The position numbers and the translations under genes were made by a program. A stretch of DNA of 64,000 nt, from assembly GCA_030323885.1 (NCBI GenBank), contig CM059191.1, positions 107,738,844 through 107,802,843 of the forward strand, written 5' to 3'. Origin of the DNA: Branchipolynoe longqiensis (Eukaryota > Annelida > Polychaeta > Phyllodocida > Polynoidae). Shown here in pieces: positions 55,470 through 64,000 of this stretch (its first letter is position 1; each line of letters opens with the position of its first letter). A model generated the notes under the pieces. It was not told the origin of the DNA. It made no database searches and saw only the letters and a list, made by a program, of their open reading frames with translations.

Positions 55470-56885
55470 TTACACAGATGACCTAAAGCTACTGCTGATA
55501 GGAGACTTCAATGCAAGGATAGGAAGATACAATGACAAGTGGCCCTTGGTCATGGGCAAACATGGAATCGGGAAAGGCAACTCCAATGGTGAGCTCCTAC
55601 TGGCTTTGTGCTCTGAGTTCGAACTGATAGTGGTCAAGCAGAAGGATAAACGTAAGACCACTTGGATGCATCCTCGTTCCAGACATTGGCATATGATCGA
55701 CTTCATCATCACAGGGTGTCGGGATAAGATGGACATCAACAGTTCTCGAGCCATGCGTGGAGCTAACTGCTGGACCGATCACCAGATGCTGAGGTAAAAA
55801 GTGGCATTCAGAATACGACAAAAGCACAACAGGCAAGGGACAAGTAAACCGACCAAGCTCAACACAGCAAAACTAAGTACCATCAGCCACAGGGAAAGCT
55901 TAGAGCAGAAGATGGACAGCGCTCTCACCCAATGGGAGAAGGAAGGCTCAACACCAGACGAGGAATGGGCAGCTTTGCAACAGGTCGTATACAACACCGC
56001 TAAAACATATCTCGGCAAGCCAGGCAGAAAACACCAGGACTGGTTCGACCCCAACGATCAGGAACTACAGAAGAAGGGACCTGTTCACCTGAAATCAACA
56101 GATGGAATGGAGACCTTTCCTGACAGCAAGAGAGTTGTGGCAAGATGGAGTGAACACTTCCAGAAGCTACTAAACGTCCCTGGTGACATAGATCACGAAG
56201 CTCTGGATAACATCCAGCAGCGCATTAGCAAAACATGCCTCGATGAGATTCCAACCATGGATGAGATGGCTAGAGCAATCGCCAGCCTGAAAGATAGCAA
56301 GTGTGGAAGCACGGAGGAGACAATCTGTTCAACAGACTGCACCAACTAATCACCAATGCCTGGGAGGAGGGTTCTGTACCCCAAGCATGGGAGGATGCCA
56401 GCATTGTAACCATCTACAAGAAAGGTGATCGAACAGACTGTGGACCTATAGAGGAATCTATCTTCTTTCTATAGCAGGCAAGATCTTCGCCAGGATCCTC
56501 CTCAACAGACTATCTATTCACCTAACACCTGATGTAGTTCCGGAGACACAGTGTGGCTTCAGAGGTAACCGGAGCACCGTGGATATGATATTTTGTCTCC
56601 GACAGCTACAAGATAAGAGCATTGAGCAGGACATTTGTTGATTTCACTAAGGCATTCGATACAGTCGGGAGGACCGGGCTATGGCAGCTACTGAGGAATT
56701 ATGAATGCCCAGAGAAGTCCACAACTATGATCGAGGCTCTACATACGGTAATGATGGCGAATGTTAGTGTTGGAGGGGAAGTCTCGGAATCGTTTGGGGT
56801 TACCAATTGGGTCAAGCAAGGTTGTGTACTTGCCCCCACGCTCTTCTCCATCTTCCTATCAGCAATGCTAGATGAGGCTTCTATG
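55470..56885 (+). pseudogene. LINE endonuclease and first part of RT
   Basis: Endonuclease landmarks: LLLIGDFNARIGRYNDKWP, KRKTTWMHPRSRHWHMIDFI and CWTDHQMLR, an APE-type nuclease C-terminal half. An in-frame TAA at 55796 follows. The linker reads QDWFDPNDQELQKK then, after an apparent deletion, ARWSEHFQKLLNVP and MARAIASLKDSK. The KAPGGDG block expected next is deleted and the frame shifts. RT continues with TVWIWYF-equivalent codons out of frame, then FVDFTKAFDTVGRTGLW, and QGCVLAPTLFSIFLSAMLDE up to the insertion. Confidence 0.8.
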
Positions 56886-56887
56886 TA

Positions 56888-58368
56888 TATGAGTGATTCT
56901 TCAGAATTGGAGACCCCATTGTTGCATTAGTGCAAAAATTTAAAATGTATTCTGAACATCTATTGTATACTATTTATAAACTTCCATGTGAGTGAAATCA
57001 TCAATCAAAAATCACTACCACCTCTTGTTTAGATGTAATTAGGCTTCAAAGAACGTTGATACACAGAGTGCCCTGTGTGTTACAATGTGACGCCACCATC
57101 ATTTAAGTACAGTATCACAGATATTGACCAGATTATTGGTATGGGATGTTGAAGTACAACAGGAAAGATAACTTTTAAAGCACAAAGTGCAGTATCTACA
57201 TTAAACACTGATCACAAAAAAAAAAAATTTAATTTGTGACACCGTAACGCACGTCCCATCACAAATCAAATGTTTTCCATCTTCTTCATATATAACAATG
57301 TTTTGTTGTGTTATCAAAAGAATTATTCCATATAATATACTCATTATATGTGTAGTTCCTTAAAAGCAGATCATACATATTTGTCAGAGAATAGCGAAGT
57401 TAGTAGTTTGTGGGACAGTATTACATGTGACCCCACTAGGTCAAGACATAGAATGGCCATTTCAACTTTGGTATATTTGTTTACGTCAAATAACAAAACA
57501 TATTCACATCAAAATATCAAGACTAGACTTAAAAATATTGTAGAATTTTGATCGGATTTTGATCGTAGCCATGAATCACACGTTTTGGGAATGTACGTAC
57601 ATGTGCACAAAAACGTGAGACCTCATCAATTATTGCAGTTTATGTCACTTCCTGTTGGAGTTTCCATCTAAAACATCACCAATCTGTCTGCTAAGATGGT
57701 TTGTTTAGTCTGGAGTCTTCCCATCCCTCATTATGACATTTCAGCTCTCAAATTTCGAATTTGTAAATTGGTTGGGACGTACGTTACAAATGTGACACCA
57801 TCAATAAAAATTGCTTTAAATCGGCCAATTTCTGATAATTCCAGATTATCTCTTATTATTTGAAAACATTATAGGTCATAGATTAAATAAAAGTATTACT
57901 GATTATGCATACCATGCTTGATAACTGATCAAACTAACGAACCATCTGTGCTGTCAGTGTGACACCAACGGTACGCACAGGACAGGTATGTTTACAGCGA
58001 TATTGTCATGTACCTATGCAATGTAAAAACTAAAAGTAGTGAAAAATATCTTTATTGATATAATCTTGCCAACATAAAAGCAAATTGAATTAACTGTGCT
58101 TGATAGTTTTCTTTATTTACAGCTTCAAAGATGGTGGGCACTCCAGTGCAAATTCATTGCTGCCATTTTTTGGTCAATTTTCCACTTTATTTAATTATTT
58201 TTACACCTTGCGGACTCTTTATGTGTCTGGTTTTGATTACTAGTGTTTGCTTAGTATATTCCCTATAGGTATATGAACAAATTGTTTTTCTGAAATTGTT
58301 TTGAAGAGTTTAGTGATTAATAATGAAGCACATCCCAACGGGTCTCCAATTCTGGAGAACTACTCATA
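56888..58368. mobile_element. 1.48-kb TIR element inserted in the LINE
   Basis: Left end TATGAGTGATTCTTCAGAAT and reverse complement of right end TATGAGTAGTTCTCCAGAAT match over about 29 bp with three differences. TA dinucleotides flank both sides (56886-56887, 58369-58370). AT-rich interior without transposase. A TA target suits Tc1/mariner-like elements, but the ends are not diagnostic. Confidence 0.8.
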
Positions 58369-58370
58369 TA

Positions 58371-58486
58371 CAGTCCAGACAGAGTGCTAACCTATTCAAC
58401 ATCGCATACTTCACAGCGAAGACCAAGACTACTCGGATATTGGTGAGAGAGCTGCTATTCGCAGATGACAGTGCACTGGTTACAGG
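58371..58486 (+). pseudogene. LINE RT continuation with FADD box
   Basis: Reads IQSRQSANLFNIAYFTAKTK then LVRELLFADDSALV, aligning with residues just before and at the second catalytic box of the copy at 42159-43083. It breaks off directly after ALV where the minisatellite begins. Confidence 0.85.
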
Positions 58487-60590
58487 ATGCGCACACCAGA
58501 CACCTATAAACCCCATGTACTTACAAAGTTACAGGATGCGCACACACACACACCTATAAACTCCAGGTACTTACAAAGTTACAGGATGCGCACACACACC
58601 TATAAACCCCGGGTACTTACAAAGTTACAGGATGGCCACACACACCTATAAACCCCATGTACTTACAAAGTTACAGGATGCGCACACACACCTATAAACC
58701 CCGGGTACTTACAAAGTTACAGGATGCTCACACAAATATAAACCACATGTACTTACAAAGTTACAGGATGCGCACACACACCTATAAACCCCGGGTACTT
58801 ACAAAGTTACAGGATGTGCACACACCTATAAACCCCATGTACTTACAAAGTTACAGGATGGCCACACACACCTATAAACCCCATGTACTTACAAAGTTAC
58901 AGGATGCGCACACACACACCTATAAACCCCGGGTACTTACAAAGTTACAGGATGTGCACACAAATATAAACCCCAGGTACTTACAAAGTTACAGGATGCG
59001 CACACACACCTATAAACCCCGGGTACTTACAAAGTTACAGGATGCACACACACCTATAAACCACATGTACTTACAAAGTTACAGGATGCGCACACACACC
59101 TATAAACCCCGGGTACTTACAAAGTTACAGGATGCACACACACCTATAAACCCCATGTACTTACAAAGTTACAGGATGCGCACACACACACCTATAAACT
59201 CCAGGTACTTACAAAGTTACAGGATGCGCACACACACACACCTATAAACTCCAGGTACTTACAAAGTTACAGGATGCGCACACACACACCTATAAACTCC
59301 AGGTACTTACAAAGTTACAGGATGCGCACACACACACACCTATAAACTCCAGGTACTTACAAAGTTACAGGATGCGCACACACACACCTATAAACTCCAG
59401 GTACTTACAAAGTTACAGGATGCGCACACACACACCTATAAACTCCAGGTACTTACAAAGTTACAGGATGCGCACACACCTATAAACCCCGGGTACTTAC
59501 AAAGTTACAGGATGGCCACACACACCTATAAACCCCATGTACTTACAAAGTTACAGGATGCGCACACACACACCTATAAACCCCGGGTACTTACAAAGTT
59601 ACAGGATGCGCACACACACACCTATAAACCCCATGTACTTACAAAGTTACAGGATGCGCACACACCTATAAACCACATGTACTTACAAAGTTACAGGATG
59701 CGCACACACACCTATAAACCCCGGGTACTTACAAAGTTACAGGATGCTCACACAAACATAAACCACATGTACTTACAAAGTTACAGGATGCGCACACACA
59801 CACCTATAAACCCCGGGTACTTACAAAGTTACAGGATGTGCACACAAATATAAACCACATGTACTTACAAAGTTACAGGATGCGCACACACACCTATAAA
59901 CCCCGGGTACTTACAAAGTTACAGGATGCGCACACACCTATAAACCCCATGTACTTACAAAGTTACAGGATGCGCACACACACACACCTATAAACTCCAG
60001 GTACTTACAAAGTTACAGGATGCACACACACCTATAAACCCCGGGTACTTACAAAGTTACAGGATGTGCACACACCTATAAACCCCATGTACTTACAAAG
60101 TTACAGGATGGCCACACACACCTATAAACTCCATGTACTTACAAAGTTACAGGATGCGCACACACCTATAAACCCCATGTACTTACAAAGTTACAGGATG
60201 AGCACATACACCTATAAACCCCGGGTACTTACAAAGTTACAGGATGCACACACACCTATAAACCCCGGGTACTTACAAAGTTACAGGATGTGCACACACC
60301 TATAAACCCCATGTACTTACAAAGTTACAGGATGGCCACACACACCTATAAACCCCATGTACTTACAAAGTTACAGGATGCGCACACACCTATAAACCCC
60401 ATGTACTTACAAAGTTACAGGATGAGCACATACACCTATAAACCCCGGGTACTTACAAAGTTACAGGATGCGCACACATATATATGTCCTTACATGGTTA
60501 CAGGACGCACACACATCTATAAACCCCAGGTACTTACTTGGTTACAGGACACACACATATATAAACCCCATGTACATACATGGTTACAGG

Positions 60591-60621
<31 letters not shown>

Positions 60622-61116
60622 AACCTCAGGTACATACATGGCTACAGGGCGCACACACGCATCTATATATATAAACCTCAGGTACTTACATGATTACAGG
60701 ATGCACACACACACTCTCCTATAAACCCCAGGTACTTACAAGATTACAGGAACCACACACTCACACGCACCTATAAACCCCAGGTACTTACATGGTTAGA
60801 GGAACCACACACTCACACACACATATAAACCCCAGGTACTTACATGGTTAGAGGAACCACACACTCACACACACATATAAACCCCAGGTACTTAGATGGT
60901 TACAGGACGTACACACACACTCACCTATAAACCCCAGGTCCTTACATGGTTACAGAATGCAGTCACCTATAAACCCCAGGTACTTACAAGGCTACATTAT
61001 GCACACACACACACACACACACACCTATAAACCCCAGGTACTTACAAAGGTTACAGGATGCACACACTCACACACACCTATAAACCCCAGGTACTTATAA
61101 GTTTACAAGACCCACT

Positions 61117-61147
<31 letters not shown>

Positions 61148-61180
61148 CCACACTCACTCACACCTTTAGCCCAGGTTACT
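58487..61180. repeat. About 44-bp minisatellite resembling a splice donor
   Basis: About 55 units of GGTACTTACAAAGTTACAGG, ATGCGCACACACACC and TATAAACCCC, with longer CA-rich variants after 60480. On the gene strand each carries GTAAGTACC, CGGGGTTTATAGGTGTGTG. The donor region of the exon at 61184-61262 reads GTAAGTAACCTGGGC, TAAAGGTGTGAG, clearly related. Confidence 0.95.
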
Positions 61181-61183
61181 TAC

Positions 61184-61262
61184 AGGTTCCTTCCCGTCCA
61201 TAGCATCAAGCCAGGAGCGACGGTCATCTTCTGAGAGAGCTTGTAGCGTTAGAGGCCCCGAC
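61184..61262 (-). CDS. ARHGAP26-like: GRAF-like gene, end of PH domain (79 bp)
   Basis: Minus-strand acceptor CATTATTCCGCAG and donor AACCT|GTAAGTAA. The first base completes a codon from an upstream exon outside the window; it leaves in phase 0. It encodes LTLQALSEDDRRSWLDAMDG then KEP, the C-terminal helix of the PH domain with the invariant Trp. LQALSE-D-DR-x-W-x-x-AMDG-x-EP is the GRAF-family PH ending. This is the most 5' exon visible. Confidence 0.96.
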
Positions 61263-61265
61263 CTG

Positions 61266-63025
61266 CGGAATAATGACAGTGTGTGATTTGTAATGCACTC
61301 AGCAGTGACAGTGTGAGACTCGTAACGCACTGAGGAGTGACAGTGTGCGACTCGTAACACACCCAGCAGTGACAGTGTATGACGAGTAACGCACTCAGCA
61401 CAGTGACAAGGTGACTCGTAACACACCCAGCAGTGAGAGTGTGACTCGTAACGCAACACAGTGACAGTGTGCGACTAGTAACGCATTCAGCACGGTGACA
61501 GTTTGTGACTTGCAACACACCCAGCACAGTGACAGTATGACTCGTAATGCACTCTGCACAGTGACAGTGTGCGACTGGTAACTCACTCAGCACAGTGACA
61601 GTGTGTGATTAATAACACATTCAGCACGGTGACAGTTTGTGACTCGCAACACACCCAGCAGAGTGACAGTATGACTCATAATGCACTCTGCACAGTGGGA
61701 GTGAGTCGAAACAGCCCCAGCATAGTGACAGTATGACTCGTAATGCACTCTGCACAGTGACAGTGTGTGACTAGTAACTCACCCAGCACAGTGACAGTGT
61801 GTGATTAATAACGCATTCAGCATGATGACAGTTTGTGACTCGCAACACACCCAGCAGAGTTACAGTATGACTGTAATGCACTCTGCACAGTGGGAGTGAG
61901 TCGTAACACACCCAGCACAGTGACAGTGTGACTCATAACCCACTCAGCACAGTGACAGTGTGACTAGTAACGCACTAAACTCAGTGACAGTGTGTGACTC
62001 GAAATACACCCAGCACAGTGACAGTGTGTGACTTGTAACACACCAAGCAGTGACAGTGTGTGACTAGTAACACACCAACACAGTGATAGTGTGACTAGTA
62101 ATGCACTGAGCAGTGACAGTGTGTGACTAGTAACACACTCAACACAGTGACTGTGTCACTCGTAACACACCCAGCAGTGACAGTGTGTGACTTGTAACAC
62201 ATCCAGCAGTGACAGTGTGTGACTCGTAATGCATTCTGCAGTGACAGGGTGTGACTCTAAACACAGTCAGCAGTGACAGCGTGTGACTACTAACACACTC
62301 AACACAGTGACAGTGCGTCGCTCGTAACACACCCAGCACAGTGACAGTGTGTGACTGGTAACACACCCGGCACAGTGACAGTGTGACTTGTAATGCACTC
62401 AACACAGTGACATGGTGTGACTCATAACACACCCAGCAGTGACAGTGTGACTCGTAACACACCCAGCACAGTGACAGTGTGTGACTCGTAATGCACTAAG
62501 CCCAGTGACAGTGTGTGACTCATAACACACTCAGCACAGTGACAGTGTGCAACACGTAACGCACTCAGCACAGTGACAGTGTGTGACACGTAATGCACTC
62601 AGCAGTGACAGTGTGACTCATAACGCAGACATCAGTGACAGTGTGACTCATAAAACACTCGGCACAGTGACAGTGTGTGACTCGTAATGCACTCAGCAGT
62701 GACAGTGTGCGACTAGTAACACACCCGGCACAGTGACAGTGTGTGACTAGTAACACACCCGGCACAGTGACAGTGTGTGACTAGTAACACACCTGGCACA
62801 GTGACAGTGTGACTCATAACGCACACATCACAGTGACAGTGTGACTCATAACACACTCGGCACAGTGAGTGTGTGACTCATAACGCACTCAGCACATTGA
62901 CAGTGTGCAACTAGTAACACACCTGGCATAGTGACAGAGTGTGACTCGTAATGCACTCAGCAGTGACAATGCGACTTATAATGCACTCAGCAGAGTGACA
63001 GTGTGTGACTCGTAACACATTAATT
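61266..63025. repeat. About 34-bp minisatellite (CACAGTGACAGTGTGTGACT)
   Basis: About 50 variable units of CACAGTGACAGTGTGTGACT plus CGTAACACACCCAG. It starts within 5 bp of the acceptor of the PH exon (gene sense: the array leads into the acceptor), so no ordinary intron spacer remains there. Frames reading HCHC-type repeats are artefacts. Confidence 0.95.
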
Positions 63026-63029
63026 AAGA

Positions 63030-64000
63030 CTACAGCATGGTGACTACATCACACTGTATTCTGTGTATTCTGCGTATTCCCCATCCTACACTTTACTGTC
63101 TGTGTATTCCACATCCTCATATTACTAGAGCATGGTGACTACATCACACTGTATTCTGTGTATTCCCTATCCTACACTTTACTGTCTGTGTATTCCCTAT
63201 CCTCTTATTACTACAGCATGGGGACTACATCACACTGTATTCTGTGTATTCCCTATCCTACACTTTACTGTCTGTGTATTCCCTATCCTCTTATTACTAC
63301 AGCATGGTGACTACATCACACTGTATTCTGTGTATTCTGTGTATTCCCCATCCTACACTTTACTGTCTGTGTATTCCCTATCCTACAATTTACTGTCTGT
63401 GTATTCCCTATCCTCTTATTACTAGAGCATGGTGACTACATCACACTGTATTCTGTGTATTCCCTATCCTACACTTTACTGTCTGTGTATTCCCCATCCT
63501 ACACTTTACTGTCTGTGTATTCCCTATCCTCTTATTACTACAGCATGGTGACTACATCACACTGTATTCTGTGTATTCTGTGTATTCCCCATCCTACACT
63601 TTACTGTCTGTGTATTCCCTATCCTACACTTTACTGTCTGTGTATTCCCTATACTCTTATTACTACAGCATGGTGACTACATCACACTGTATTCTGTGTA
63701 TTCCCCATCCTACACTTTACTGTCTGTGTATTCCCCATCCTACACTTTACTGTCTGTGTATTCCCTATCCTCTTATTACTACAGCATGGTGACTACATCA
63801 CACTGTATTCTGTGTATTCCCATCCTACACTTTACTGTCTGTGTATTCCCTATCCTACACTTTACTGTCTGTGTATTCCCTATCCTCTTATTACTACAGC
63901 ATGGTGACTACATCACACTGTATTCTGTGTATTCCCTATCCTACACTTTACTGTCTGTGTATTCCCTATCCTACACTTTACTGTCTGTGTATTCCCTATC
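63030..64000. repeat. Higher-order minisatellite running off the window
   Basis: Units of about 90-120 bp: TACAGCATGGTGACTACATC, ACACTGTATTCTGTGTATTC, then one or two copies of CCTACACTTTACTGTCTGTG plus TATTCCCTATCCTCTTATTAC. Sub-repeats vary in number between units. It continues past 64000. Confidence 0.95.

Larger units (their letters stand above)
55470..58486 (+). mobile_element. LINE copy (endonuclease plus RT), split by a TIR element
   Basis: Same family as 41535-43096. It starts inside the endonuclease and is interrupted at 56888-58368; RT resumes at 58371 and stops abruptly at 58486 (GCACTGGTT) where the 44-bp minisatellite begins. The 5' end is not sharply defined. Stops and deletions are present throughout. 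Confidence 0.85.
2360..61262 (-). other. ARHGAP26-like: Span of a GRAF-family RhoGAP gene (12 exons seen)
   Basis: Twelve minus-strand exons (61262-61184, 55152-55113, 52067-52005, 51479-51405, 40349-40262, 39239-39181, 34102-33997, 33603-33444, 24959-24500, 9036-8992, 3124-3017, 2426-2360) have GT-AG borders and matching phases at every junction. The conceptual product reads end of PH, full RhoGAP, then a Ser/Thr/Pro-rich linker. In the GRAF family the order is BAR-PH-RhoGAP-linker-SH3, and the proteins stimulate GTP hydrolysis by Rho-type GTPases at membranes and actin structures. BAR and SH3 exons are not in the window. Which vertebrate paralogue (ARHGAP26, 10 or 42) it matches best cannot be decided here; oligophrenin-1 lacks SH3 and is less likely but not excluded. 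Intron content is almost entirely repeats and mobile elements. Confidence 0.9.

Noticed and set aside
57348..57551. 67-codon frame inside the TA-flanked element
   Set aside because: No similarity to Tc1/mariner or other transposases visible; consistent with chance in AT-rich DNA.
61166..61593. Minus-strand frames of about 100 codons rich in Cys/His (HCHC)
   Set aside because: Translation of the 34-bp array; only the last 26 codons of one frame (61184-61262) are a true exon.

Overview
The window is animal nuclear DNA, most likely from a mollusc. It has long introns with GT-AG splice sites, no operons, and very many minisatellites. It carries tyrosine-recombinase (DIRS-order) retrotransposons, Ty3/gypsy and LINE copies, terminal-inverted-repeat (TIR) elements, and a dispersed repeat near 4.4 kb that resembles one I associate with gastropod and bivalve genomes. 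The mollusc assignment is inference; the eukaryotic assignment is read directly.

One host gene runs through the whole window on the minus strand. Twelve exons (61262 down to 2360) join in compatible phase and encode the end of a PH domain, a complete RhoGAP domain and a Ser/Thr/Pro-rich linker. This is a GRAF-family Rho GTPase-activating protein (ARHGAP26/10/42-like). The N-terminal BAR domain and first part of PH should lie beyond 64000, and the C-terminal SH3 domain to the left of position 1. The exons total about 1.35 kb; nearly all the rest is intron.

Layout. 1-9.8 kb: linker exons among six or more minisatellites and one TIR element. 9.97-11.0 kb: a TIR element with four 205-bp core repeats. 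11.1-15.5 kb: two arrays whose units look like splice sites. 17.6-23.1 kb: a Ngaro-like retrotransposon with split direct repeats. 24.5 kb: linker exon. 25.5-30.8 kb: a palindromic unit and a decayed DIRS1-like element with perfect 45-bp inverted ends. 31.1-33.0 kb: a LINE with RNase H. 33.4-34.1 kb: two RhoGAP exons. 34.9-39.1 kb: LINE fragment, minisatellite and an internally deleted gypsy element. 39.2-40.3 kb: two RhoGAP exons. 41.5-43.1 kb: second LINE family. 44.6-50.1 kb: a third tyrosine-recombinase element. 51.4-52.1 kb: RhoGAP exons. 54.3-61.3 kb: two arrays next to the donors of the exons at 55.1 and 61.2 kb, plus a LINE split by a TIR element. 61.3-64.0 kb: further minisatellites.

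The most unusual pattern is that several intronic arrays start at, or a few bases after, a 5' splice donor of the host gene, and in two of them each unit carries a copy of that donor. Other arrays repeat acceptor-like or acceptor-plus-donor sequences. The mobile elements are mostly broken; I saw no element with all of its reading frames intact.
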